NCBI GenBank assembly: GCA_937138495.1
Contig: CAKZPE010000021.1
Span: forward strand, 124,001 to 188,000
Length of the DNA stretch: 64,000 nucleotides
Direction of reading: 5' to 3'
Source of the DNA: an uncultured Oceanospirillaceae bacterium
Lineage (GTDB): Bacteria; Pseudomonadota; Gammaproteobacteria; Pseudomonadales; Balneatricaceae
Positions 53,356 through 61,374 of this stretch are shown in pieces; within the stretch, counting starts at the first letter, position 1, and the number at the start of each line of letters is the position of its first letter. The position numbers and the translations under genes are program-made. Under the pieces are notes generated by a model that ran no database searches, was not told the origin of the DNA, and saw only the letters and a program-made list of their open reading frames with translations.

Positions 53356-54705
53356 ATGGAATATTGTAAATATCATCCCGAGTCAGATGCGACATACAGA
53401 TGTGCAGATTGTCAGGTAGGGCAGTGTGATCACTGTGTGGATGAAAGTGCCGGTTCGCTTCGCTGTTTTGTGTGTCGAAGAGAGCTTGAAAATCAGGGGC
53501 CGGGCGAAAGTGTTGTACCGTTCTGGCGACGTCTGGATAAATGCTTTTCTTATCCTATGGCAAAACAGACGCTGTTATTGATCATCGTTGCATCGGTTGT
53601 ATCTGCGCTGGGTGCTTCAATGGACGGTTTGCAGAGTTTTATCTTACTGTTTGTGGTGAGCGCGGTGACCACAAAATATGGTTTTTTATGTTTGCAGCAA
53701 ACCGCTGCCGGAAATATGACGGCGCCTGACGTATCTGATGCTTATTCGGGGGGTGTGAGGCTGATATTTCATATCATCATGATCTTTCTCGGCATCATAT
53801 TTATGATTCTGGCCATGGCGAATGCGCTGGGTCAGACGGCCGCCATTGTCTTCAGTGTTTTCTGGCTATGCTGCTTACCGGCAGTATTTATTAACTATGC
53901 CCGTTTTGAAGCAATCGGCTCAGCAATTAACCCGGTTGAAGTGGTACGGCTGGTTTTACAGCTCAGAGGCGCTTACCTGTTACTGCTGCTCTTTATTACG
54001 ATAATGATTGCATCTGTCGGTACGTTAAGTCAGCTGTTTGACGGAGAGGATGTTCTTTCTGCTGCCTTACAGAGTGTGGTGTCTTACTATTACTGGATCG
54101 TTATATTTCACCTGATGGGATATTTGCTCTTCCAAAAGCAGCGGGTGCTTGGTTATGTGAGCCATCTGGAAAGTGAAGGTGATGTGCATAACCGTTCTGA
54201 AAAACAACACACTCTGGCCAGAATCGGGGTGCTGGCTAAAGAAGGTATGTTTACCGAACTCAGCAGTGAATTTAAAACAGCGCTTAAAAAATATCCGGAT
54301 GATATCGGCATCTATGATCGCTATGTCGATTATCTTTGCGCCTTACACAAGACCGCCGAGCTGGATAAGTTCTGGTTAGCTTACCTGAGCTGTCTGGAAA
54401 AATGCGGACGTATGTCCCAGGTTTCCGGTGTCTTATTGCGTATCCTGAATGTTGCCCCCGACTATCTGCCAGTGTCAGCAGAGGTGCGTTTTAAGCTTGC
54501 CGGGATACTGTTAAAGCAGGGTAAGCCTGCCTTGAGCGTCAAACTGATTAACAGGCTTCACCGTGATCATCCCAGATTTGAACAACTGTCAGAAGCCTAT
54601 TTTCTCATGGCCGATGCGCTGGAAGAATTGCCGGAAAAACAGGTACAGGCTGATAAATGCCGGATCCTGGCAAATAAACTTAAAGTAAGGCCGTTAGCAA
54701 CATAA
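53356..54705 (+). CDS. B-box zinc-finger, multi-pass membrane, TPR-like protein
   Basis: A 449-residue protein of unusual make-up. Residues about 1-45 are a B-box-like zinc finger with CKYH, CADC, CDHC and CFVC knuckles, enough for two zinc ions. The middle (about 65-270) has about five membrane helices, including LLLIIVASVVSALGASMDGL and LIFHIIMIFLGIIFMILAMANALG. The C-terminal part (about 280-445) is helical with repeats in the TPR manner (GMFTELSSEFKTALKKYPDDIGIYDRYVDYL and YLPVSAEVRFKLAGILLKQGKPALSVKLI). GAGGTGA precedes ATG 53356. It pairs with the rhomboid gene and could be its adaptor or its substrate; no function is known. Confidence 0.8.
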   Translation: MEYCKYHPESDATYRCADCQVGQCDHCVDESAGSLRCFVCRRELENQGPGESVVPFWRRLDKCFSYPMAKQTLLLIIVASVVSALGASMDGLQSFILLFVVSAVTTKYGFLCLQQTAAGNMTAPDVSDAYSGGVRLIFHIIMIFLGIIFMILAMANALGQTAAIVFSVFWLCCLPAVFINYARFEAIGSAINPVEVVRLVLQLRGAYLLLLLFITIMIASVGTLSQLFDGEDVLSAALQSVVSYYYWIVIFHLMGYLLFQKQRVLGYVSHLESEGDVHNRSEKQHTLARIGVLAKEGMFTELSSEFKTALKKYPDDIGIYDRYVDYLCALHKTAELDKFWLAYLSCLEKCGRMSQVSGVLLRILNVAPDYLPVSAEVRFKLAGILLKQGKPALSVKLINRLHRDHPRFEQLSEAYFLMADALEELPEKQVQADKCRILANKLKVRPLAT

Positions 54706-54805
54706 AACCGTGATGAAATGGCTGTGTCTGCTGACTCACCGGGGCCGTCGCGGCTTATCAGGCGCACCTGTGTGGTTTTGCATTATTGCTATACCCTGTA
54801 TTCAG

Positions 54806-54841
54806 CAGATGATTCCGGCGGCTGATGCCGGAAATCATCTG
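54806..54841. terminator. Long hairpin between the B-box and mscS-type genes
   Basis: CAGATGATT-CCGGC from 54806 pairs with GCCGG-AAATCATCTG ending at 54841, with one bulged base and a short loop. It lies about 100 bp after the B-box gene's stop and before the convergent channel gene. No T-run follows. Confidence 0.5.
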
Positions 54842-54926
54842 TCAGATCTGATGACGTGTGCGCCTGGTTTAACGGTCAGAAGGTGTCCGGGGGCCAGTGG
54901 CTGTTGATACACCAGCCGGCCTCAGA

Positions 54927-55760
54927 TCAGTCCTGTGAAGGGTTTAACACAGTGACTTCCCGCTGCGGGAACGGAATCTGTACATCATGTGTTTTGAAGG
55001 CGCTGTATACCGCCGCATTGACCCTGAACTGGGTTTCAAATAGCTGGCGGGTCGGTACCCAGTAGCGGTAAGCAATGTTAACGCTGGAGTCGCCGAAGGA
55101 CGCTATGCCCACCTGTGGGGCCGGTTCCGAAACAATGGTCGGGTCGGTGCTCAGTTGTGCCTGAATCAGGGTAATTGCCTGTGCCGGATCAGCGCTGTAA
55201 CTGATACCGATTTCAGCTTCAACCACCGTATTTTCAAATGAATTAACCAGCACTTCGCCGACGATATGCTTGTTAGGGATGGTAATAATTTCCCCGTCTT
55301 CTGTGGAAAGTAAGGTGTAGGCCAGGCGGATTTCTTCCACAACCCCGCACACGTCGTTACAGCGAATGGTATTACCCACGACAAATGGCCGGGTCAGAAT
55401 GATAGTGAAACCGGCACCGTAGTTAGAAAAGACTCCCTGTAAGGCTAAACCGATGCTGAGGGATATCGCACCGATAGCCGCAATAAAGGGGGCCACGCTG
55501 ATGCCGAATTTACCCAGACAGATAATCACGACCATGGCGACCAGCAAGAGCCGGACAGTGCTGCTGATAAAGTGGCTCAGGGTAATGTCGACGTTATGCC
55601 TCAGGCACAGTTTAAGGGCAATGTTACCCACCCAGCGCGCCACGATCAGACCCAGAATAAGAATGATGATCGCGCCGATCACCTGGAAGCTGTAGTTAAT
55701 AAAGAAATCAATAATCAGATTGTAGAAGTAGGTCAGGTTTTCCAGTTCTTGATCAATCAT
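54927..55760 (-). CDS. Small-conductance mechanosensitive channel, MscS family
   Basis: A 277-residue inner-membrane channel. Three N-terminal helices (about 22-44, 62-82, 92-118) end in the pore helix SIGLALQGVFSNYGAGFTIILTRPF, then the beta domain with GNTIRCNDVCGVVEEIRLAYTLLSTEDGEIITIPNKHIV and the mixed C-terminal domain. The length is close to that of E. coli MscS (286). It opens when the membrane is stretched by osmotic downshock and lets solutes out. It lies beside betaine-type transport genes, so it fits an osmotic-balance group. The start is ATG 55760. A terminator of the neighbouring BCCT gene lies upstream. Confidence 0.92.
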   Translation of the reverse strand: MIDQELENLTYFYNLIIDFFINYSFQVIGAIIILILGLIVARWVGNIALKLCLRHNVDITLSHFISSTVRLLLVAMVVIICLGKFGISVAPFIAAIGAISLSIGLALQGVFSNYGAGFTIILTRPFVVGNTIRCNDVCGVVEEIRLAYTLLSTEDGEIITIPNKHIVGEVLVNSFENTVVEAEIGISYSADPAQAITLIQAQLSTDPTIVSEPAPQVGIASFGDSSVNIAYRYWVPTRQLFETQFRVNAAVYSAFKTHDVQIPFPQREVTVLNPSQD

Positions 55761-55830
55761 CGTGTGTCCATGGTTGTACGGTTATCAGTTAAAAGCTATC
55801 AGCTTCGCGGGAAGTGGACAACGTTTACAA

Positions 55831-55862
55831 ACAAAAAAGGCGCTTCGGTTGAAGCGCCTTTT
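55831..55862 (-). terminator. Terminator of the BCCT transporter gene
   Basis: AAAAGGCGCTTC (55835-55846) pairs perfectly with GAAGCGCCTTTT (55851-55862) around GGTT. On the minus strand the stem ends in a T-run, just after the transporter's stop codon. Confidence 0.9.
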
Positions 55863-55882
55863 AGCGTGAGAATGATTAAGCC

Positions 55883-57442
55883 TTACAGACCCTGTTCGTC
55901 GGCCATCTGCCGGGCGATTTTGGGAGCGCTCCACAGGGACGGCAACAGCACCAGAGAGACCGGCACCGCGGTGACAACAATAAAGGACTGCAGGGCAGAA
56001 ATACCCCCGGACCCGATTGAGATCAGAATGGCTGCCATAACACCCATTGCCAGGCCCCAGAATACGCGGACAGAACTTTGTGGTGCATCATGGCCGGTCA
56101 TTACCATAGAGATGGAGTACGTCATGCAATCACCGGTGGTAGCCACAAAAATGGTGGTGAGAATCAGGAACAGTACCGAAATGGTGAAGCCCAGAGGCAG
56201 CTGTTCTGTGATCGCCAACAATGCGGCAGGCAGGTTGAAACCGGTGAAAGGTTCAGAAATAACCCCCGGATTGTTCAGCTCATAAAACAGACCGCTGCCA
56301 CCGACAATGGTAAACCAGAAACAGGTAATTATCGGTGCAACAATCGAGATGATCAGCACCAGTTCACGGATGCTGCGGCCACGGGAGATACGGGCAACAA
56401 ACATTGCCATCAGCGGGCCGTAGCCCAGGAACCAGCCCCAGAAGAACACGGTCCACCAATCCAGCCAGCCCGGGTTTGCCCGGAATGTTGCCATCGAGAT
56501 GAATTCATCAATATAGATACCGAACGACTGAATATAGCTGTCGACGATGAATGCAGTGGGTCCAAACAGCAGGATAAACGCCATCAGGCCGACCGCCAGA
56601 GCAACGTTCAGGTTACTCAGAATCTTGATCCCTTTGGTTACACCGCTGACGGCAGAGACCGTATAGATCGCCATTAAGCCGATCAGGATCGTTAGCTGGG
56701 TGGAATAGGTGTTTGGAATGCCAAACAGTTTTTCAAGGCCAAAACTTACCTGCAGGCCCAGAAACCCGATCGGGCCAACGGTACCTGCAACGACGGCCAG
56801 TACACAGCTGGCATCGGCAATGATCGCAATCGGGCCCTTCAGGGCACGTTGACCAAAGACCGGATAGAGCAGGGTACGTGGCTTCAGAGGTAAGCCTTTT
56901 TCGTAATGCAGATACATCAGAACGATGCCGGTCAGGCTGCCCAGAATGGCCCAGGCCAGAAAACCCCAGTGCATGAAGCTTTGTGCCAGTGCATTGTAAG
57001 CGGCCTGCGGTGTGCCGGTTTCACCGCCAAACAGAGGCGGTGGAGAGGTGAAGTGAGCCATTGGTTCGGCTGCCGCCCAGAAGACGCCGCCACCTGCCAG
57101 CAGGGTACACATCAGGATAGATACCCAGGTAAATGTGGACATTTCAGGTGCTTTCAGACCGCCCAGAATGACGGAGCCGGTGCGGCCAAAGGTCAGGAAC
57201 AGGCCGATCACAAAGGTCAGCAACAGTAATACTTGCCAGTAAGCACCGAAGTATTTGGTCGAAAGTGCAAATGTACTGTTCACCAGTCCGGAAACGAATT
57301 CGATATCGTAGATCGCCATGATGGCGAACAGGACGAGAACGCCTCCGCTGATCAGGAATACCGGAAGGTCTACCCCTTCTAACATGCCTTTACGCGCGGT
57401 GCCGTCGCCGGCCTGCGGTGAAAGCGTGGTTGTGTTGCTCAT
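55883..57442 (-). CDS. BCCT family betaine/choline/carnitine transporter
   Basis: A 519-residue inner-membrane carrier with twelve predicted helices. The family signature WTVFFWGWFLGYGPLMAMFVARISRGRSIRE holds the Trp-rich substrate region. An N-terminal helix follows a short cytoplasmic lead. BCCT carriers use sodium or proton gradients to import glycine betaine, choline or carnitine. The C-terminal tail is short, so strong osmotic sensing through a long tail is unlikely. GGAG precedes ATG 57442. It is divergent from a betaine-type binding protein, which supports a quaternary-amine role. The exact substrate is not clear. Confidence 0.92.
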   Translation of the reverse strand: MSNTTTLSPQAGDGTARKGMLEGVDLPVFLISGGVLVLFAIMAIYDIEFVSGLVNSTFALSTKYFGAYWQVLLLLTFVIGLFLTFGRTGSVILGGLKAPEMSTFTWVSILMCTLLAGGGVFWAAAEPMAHFTSPPPLFGGETGTPQAAYNALAQSFMHWGFLAWAILGSLTGIVLMYLHYEKGLPLKPRTLLYPVFGQRALKGPIAIIADASCVLAVVAGTVGPIGFLGLQVSFGLEKLFGIPNTYSTQLTILIGLMAIYTVSAVSGVTKGIKILSNLNVALAVGLMAFILLFGPTAFIVDSYIQSFGIYIDEFISMATFRANPGWLDWWTVFFWGWFLGYGPLMAMFVARISRGRSIRELVLIISIVAPIITCFWFTIVGGSGLFYELNNPGVISEPFTGFNLPAALLAITEQLPLGFTISVLFLILTTIFVATTGDCMTYSISMVMTGHDAPQSSVRVFWGLAMGVMAAILISIGSGGISALQSFIVVTAVPVSLVLLPSLWSAPKIARQMADEQGL

Positions 57443-57478
57443 GATTGTCTCCTGACAAATCGTTATTTTTATTGCAGG

Positions 57479-57495
57479 TGACCGTCAGACGGTCA
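57479..57495. promoter_or_regulatory. 17-bp perfect palindrome before the BCCT gene
   Basis: TGACCGTC-A-GACGGTCA, arms of eight bases with a single central base, centred 45 bp before the BCCT start. This fits an operator for a dimeric regulator acting on the BCCT gene. The regulator is not in the window. Confidence 0.55.
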
Positions 57496-57660
57496 TTTTC
57501 TGAGTTCTGTAACAAGCCCGGATTGCTGTTGGGCTTAATATCGCCGCTCAGTGCCCCGGCGTTATGTTGCCGAAACCTGGAGCGGTGCTGTCCTGCCCGC
57601 ATCCGGATTGCGGCTTTGTTGCGGGGCTGCAGTACTCTTGGCAGCGGCGTTGGCTGAGAC

Positions 57661-57686
57661 ATTACCGTTAAGGTGGTAACGGTAAT
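57661..57686. promoter_or_regulatory. 26-bp perfect dyad in the divergent region
   Basis: ATTACCGTTA (57661-57670) is matched by TAACGGTAAT (57677-57686) with six bases between. Both this site and the palindrome at 57479 contain ACCGT facing ACGGT, so one regulator may bind both. Confidence 0.5.
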
Positions 57687-58027
57687 GGCGTGGCTGCGGA
57701 GCCCGCAAACAGGACTGGCAGATCATAGGGAATGAGGTCGAATAATAAAGTTAATAATAAATATCATTTGATAATAGAAATTTATCTGTCTGCCCGGCAT
57801 AGATACCCGGCTATGGGCCCTGAGAGTCCCCCGTGCGATAGCGGATATGTCTATTCAACTATCCATTTTCCCTGCCGGAATCCGATATAAAGTAAGGCGG
57901 CTGGAAGGCATTCTGAAGCACAGCCAGCGGGGCGTTTTACATCTGCAAGGGGGCTGTGGACGGGGTGTTTAAGGCTGTATCAGCGCGGAAGTGACCGTGG
58001 TGACAGAGGGGGGATTAGCTGAGATAT

Positions 58028-58081
58028 TTAGATTTTCTATCGCTAATTTAGGATTTTTGAATATTTTCTTAGATTTTCTAT
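58028..58081 (+). repeat. Two direct repeats of TTAGATTTTCTAT
   Basis: The 13-bp word occurs at 58028-58040 and 58069-58081, 41 bp apart or nearly four helical turns. The second copy overlaps the spacer and -10 element of the promoter that follows. Confidence 0.6.
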
Positions 58082-58084
58082 TAT
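58057..58084 (+). promoter_or_regulatory. Promoter of the betaine-type binding protein gene
   Basis: TTGAAT (58057-58062) and TATTAT (58079-58084) are 16 bp apart, about 95 bp before the start codon. The region is very AT-rich. It is overlapped by one of the two direct repeats. Confidence 0.5.
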
Positions 58085-58177
58085 GAGTATAAAAAATTAT
58101 CATGCTCTTTATAAATAATTCTTAGCCTGTTAGGTTCGTATGAAATAGAGGTTTAATTGTAAAAAAGAGGTTAGAAC

Positions 58178-59182
58178 ATGCTTAAGAAGGTATTCGCGAA
58201 AGGCCTTGTTGCAGCAGCAGTGATGGGAGCATCCATGACGGCAATGGCAGCAGACTGTGGAGATGTATCGGTTGTAGAGATGTCCTGGCCATCGGCAGAA
58301 TTTGCTGCCAATCTGGATAAAATCATTCTGGAGGAAGCTTTTGGCTGTAACGTCACTCTGGTCCCGGGGGCAGCTATTACCAGCCTGGCCTCTATGGAAG
58401 CGAAGGGGCGTCCGCATATCGCACCTGAGTTTTGGGCGAATGCCGTTATCAATCAACTGCGTAAAGCAGAAGATGCAGGCAAGGTAGAGATCACCACGAA
58501 ACTGATTCCGGATGCCTATGAAGGCTGGTATGTCTCTGAATATGTGGCAGATAAATTTCCAGAGTTAAATACCGTCGATGATGTTCTGAAACGTAAGGAC
58601 CTGTTCCCGTCGAAAGAAGACCCAAGTAAAGGGGCCTTTGTTAACTGTCCGTCTGGCTGGTCTTGTCAGGTGTTAAATGACGGTTTGATCAAACCGAGTG
58701 CCTATAACCTGGAAGGTAACGGCTTCGTCAGTGTTGACCCGGGTTCCGGGGCTGGCCTGGACGGTACCATCGCCAAATCTTACGACCGCAATGAAGCCTG
58801 GTTCGGTTACTACTGGCAGCCATCTGCGGTGATCTCAAAATATGAACTGAAGAAACTGGACTTTGTTGACGGCTACGATCAGGACAACTGGGACAACTGT
58901 GTCTCTGACCCTGAATGTGATACGCCAAAACGTTCCCGCTTCCCGGCTTCCGATGTATTTACCGTTGTCGCCAGTGAGTTCTCTCAGGGCCATCCGGAGA
59001 TTGTTGAATATCTGAAAAAGCGGGCCTATAACTCCGATCAGGTCGGTAAAGTGCTGGTGTATATGCTGGATAACCAGGCCGACGGTGAAACCGGTGCGAT
59101 TGAATTCCTGCAAACCCAGGAAGACGTCTGGACACAGTGGCTGAGCCCGGAAGCTGTGGCTAAGATCAAAGACGCTATCTGA
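58178..59182 (+). CDS. Glycine betaine-type ABC substrate-binding protein (OpuAC family)
   Basis: A 334-residue periplasmic protein. The signal peptide ends TAMAAD (cleavage near residue 25). The mature part has VEMSWPSAEFAANLDKIILEEAFGCNVTLVPG and EAWFGYYWQPSAVISKYELKKLDF, the aromatic-rich blocks of the OpuAC class, which binds quaternary amines in a Trp/Tyr box. Paired Cys (CPSGWSC and CVSDPEC) suggest disulfides. No permease or ATPase gene lies beside it, so it may serve a transporter elsewhere. A GAGG site precedes ATG 58178. It is divergent from the BCCT gene, which may move the same compounds. Confidence 0.9.
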   Translation: MLKKVFAKGLVAAAVMGASMTAMAADCGDVSVVEMSWPSAEFAANLDKIILEEAFGCNVTLVPGAAITSLASMEAKGRPHIAPEFWANAVINQLRKAEDAGKVEITTKLIPDAYEGWYVSEYVADKFPELNTVDDVLKRKDLFPSKEDPSKGAFVNCPSGWSCQVLNDGLIKPSAYNLEGNGFVSVDPGSGAGLDGTIAKSYDRNEAWFGYYWQPSAVISKYELKKLDFVDGYDQDNWDNCVSDPECDTPKRSRFPASDVFTVVASEFSQGHPEIVEYLKKRAYNSDQVGKVLVYMLDNQADGETGAIEFLQTQEDVWTQWLSPEAVAKIKDAI

Positions 59183-59234
59183 TCAGTGATGGCTGCACGC
59201 CTCTGGAGGCTGTGTAAAATACAGTCATGAATAA

Positions 59235-59264
59235 AAAGGGATTCTTGTCAGAATCCCTTTTTTT
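59235..59264 (+). terminator. Terminator of the betaine-type binding protein gene
   Basis: AAAGGGATTC (59235-59244) pairs with GAATCCCTTT (59251-59260) around a six-base loop and is followed by TTTT. Confidence 0.9.
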
Positions 59265-59430
59265 ATGGCCGGGATTTTCCGGAAGCTTTGTGCCGGTACT
59301 GGCTGTGCCGGAGGGATAACTGACTGAGGAAGGGGGACCGCGGGTTTTAACGGATGGCGACTGATGCCGGTTTCTAATTAATCCCTGATGTGACTATCAT
59401 GCAGCATAAATTCAGCAAGGCATTCTGTTT

Positions 59431-61374
59431 ATGACATCGCGACACCGCTTCGGACTCCGTGGCCGACTGTTCATTGCGTTTGGCGCACTGAGCGCACTTA
59501 CTTTACTGGCCAGTATTGTCAGCTGGGTGTCGTATAACCGTCTGGGGGATGAGCTGAACCGGGTGGTCGAAGGTAACATTCATACCCTCAGCCTGATGGC
59601 CGATCTGAAGGCGCGGGGTACCACTATCACCCTGACCGCACCGACCTTACTGGCTGCAAAAGACGAACAGACCCGGCAACAGATCCGGCGGGAATTAACC
59701 CACAACATCACTATCATGACGGATCTGCTTCCCCGGATTTCTGCGGTGACTCAGGACCATGAGACCCAGCAGGCTCTGTTTGATCAGATTGATACCCTGA
59801 AGAATACCCTGGCTGAACTGGATAACAATGTGGTGATGAAGCTGCAAATTCAGGGGCAGAAAAAGTTAGAAAACCAGCGTTTGCGCTGGGTAGCGTCCTC
59901 CTTCCTCAGTGACATTAATACTCTGACGGAAAATGTTCAGCAGAACTTATTCAGCCAGTTTAATCAGGACTTTCCGGATGCCTGGGTTGTGATGAATAAC
60001 TTTGGCCGGGATGCCATCAGTACCATTAATGCGGACTTGCAGCGCCTCTACCGTATTAAGGCGGATGTAAACCTGCTGATTAATCTGGTGGACCGGGCGC
60101 AGCATTTGCCGGACCTTAATTCGCTGATAGCCACCCAGACCCATTCCGATGAAATCATCACCCGTATTCAGGAAGACCTGAAAGCTGTTGAACAGTTACA
60201 CGGCATCCAGGCACTGAGCCAGACGGTGGTGAATATCGTTTTTCTGACCCGTGGTGATAACAACATGTTTACCATCCGCAGTCAGGAGCGGGGTGTGCTG
60301 GGAGACGGTGAAGCCCTGCTGACACAGAGCCGTGAACAGCTTGGCTCGCTGAACCGGTTAATCACTGAACAGACTGCCAAAACGGAAGCGGCAGCAAAAA
60401 GCTCTGCGGAAAGTGCCCGGACAACGATTCAGAAAAGCCGGATCTGGATGTTGCTGATGGTGGCGGTAAGTTTGCTGTTTTCTATTCTGATTGTCTGGCT
60501 GTATGTGGGACGTAACATGGTGGCCCGGATTACCAGTCTGGATGCCAGTATGCGGGCTATTGCCAACGGCAATCTGGATGCCCGGGTACAGGTTAAAGGC
60601 CATGACGAGATCGGCACGATGGCCCGTTCTCTGCTGCGTTTCCGGGATCAGCTCAGTACCCTGCAGGAAGAACTTGTTCAGGCGGGCAAGCTGGCAGCGC
60701 TGGGTCAGTTATCCGCAGGTATTGCCCATGAAATCAACCAGCCGCTCTCGGCTATCGGGCATTATTCCCATAACGGGGTGCGGCTGATTCAGGCAGGCCG
60801 CCTGGATGAAACTGAGAAAAACCTGAACCAGATTTCCAATCTGACCCGGCGGGCGACGGTGATCATTACCCGGCTGAAATCTCTGGCACGTAAGCAGCAG
60901 GATAACTTTGTTGCGGTGGATCTGCAGCAGGTGGTGGAAAACGTGTTGCTGATGCTGGCAGGGGATGAAGTACGTAAGCAAACCGACATCAATGTGACGT
61001 TCAGCGAATCGCAGCATCAGGTGTATGCTGACCCTGTTCAGCTGGAACAGGTGGTGCTGAACCTGCTGACCAACGCGCTGGATGCCATTCGGGACCAGAC
61101 CGAAAAGCGCATCGACATTCACTGTGTGCATAACCGTGACCGGATGGATATCTATGTGCGGGATAACGGGCCGGGTATCAGCAGCGAATTGAATGAGAGC
61201 ATTTTTGAGCCTTTCTTTACCACCAAGCGGCGGGGCCAGAACCTGGGGCTCGGGCTGTCTATTTCCTATAACATCATTAAGAATTTTGGCGGCAAACTGA
61301 CAGTGGAAAACACCTCGCAGGCAGGCGCATCGTTCTGTATCCAGTTACCCGAATACCGGAGAAAACAGCCATGA
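59431..61374 (+). CDS. Sensor histidine kinase of a TRAP-transporter two-component pair
   Basis: A 647-residue inner-membrane kinase. TM1 (about 13-33) and TM2 (about 335-357) enclose a long periplasmic region of mostly helix (about 35-330), resembling the TorS-type helical sensor more than the PAS sensor of classic DctB. HAMP follows (about 355-410). The HisKA domain has AGIAHEINQPLSAI with phospho-acceptor His433, typical of the DctB group. The ATPase has VVLNLLTNALDAI, DNGPGI and LGLGLSI. It overlaps the sigma-54 activator gene by 4 bp (ATGA), and a DctP gene follows, so it probably senses the solute of that TRAP system. The ligand is unknown. Confidence 0.9.
   Translation: MTSRHRFGLRGRLFIAFGALSALTLLASIVSWVSYNRLGDELNRVVEGNIHTLSLMADLKARGTTITLTAPTLLAAKDEQTRQQIRRELTHNITIMTDLLPRISAVTQDHETQQALFDQIDTLKNTLAELDNNVVMKLQIQGQKKLENQRLRWVASSFLSDINTLTENVQQNLFSQFNQDFPDAWVVMNNFGRDAISTINADLQRLYRIKADVNLLINLVDRAQHLPDLNSLIATQTHSDEIITRIQEDLKAVEQLHGIQALSQTVVNIVFLTRGDNNMFTIRSQERGVLGDGEALLTQSREQLGSLNRLITEQTAKTEAAAKSSAESARTTIQKSRIWMLLMVAVSLLFSILIVWLYVGRNMVARITSLDASMRAIANGNLDARVQVKGHDEIGTMARSLLRFRDQLSTLQEELVQAGKLAALGQLSAGIAHEINQPLSAIGHYSHNGVRLIQAGRLDETEKNLNQISNLTRRATVIITRLKSLARKQQDNFVAVDLQQVVENVLLMLAGDEVRKQTDINVTFSESQHQVYADPVQLEQVVLNLLTNALDAIRDQTEKRIDIHCVHNRDRMDIYVRDNGPGISSELNESIFEPFFTTKRRGQNLGLGLSISYNIIKNFGGKLTVENTSQAGASFCIQLPEYRRKQP

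Larger units (their letters stand above)
57443..58177. promoter_or_regulatory. 735-bp divergent regulatory region between betaine-type genes
   Basis: No gene is supported here. From left to right it holds the 17-bp palindrome at 57479-57495, the 26-bp dyad at 57661-57686, an AT-rich stretch at 57735-57790, a GC-richer part without clear features to about 58010, and the direct repeats and promoter of the plus-strand gene at 58028-58084. Its length is unusual for simple divergent promoters. Confidence 0.6.

Noticed and set aside
54710..54907. A 65-codon frame after the B-box gene
   Set aside because: No good ribosome-binding site, runs through the hairpin at 54806-54841, and has no recognisable domain.
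57390..57662. Short frames on both strands in the betaine-type divergent region
   Set aside because: They cover the promoter dyads, overlap the BCCT start and have low-complexity translations.
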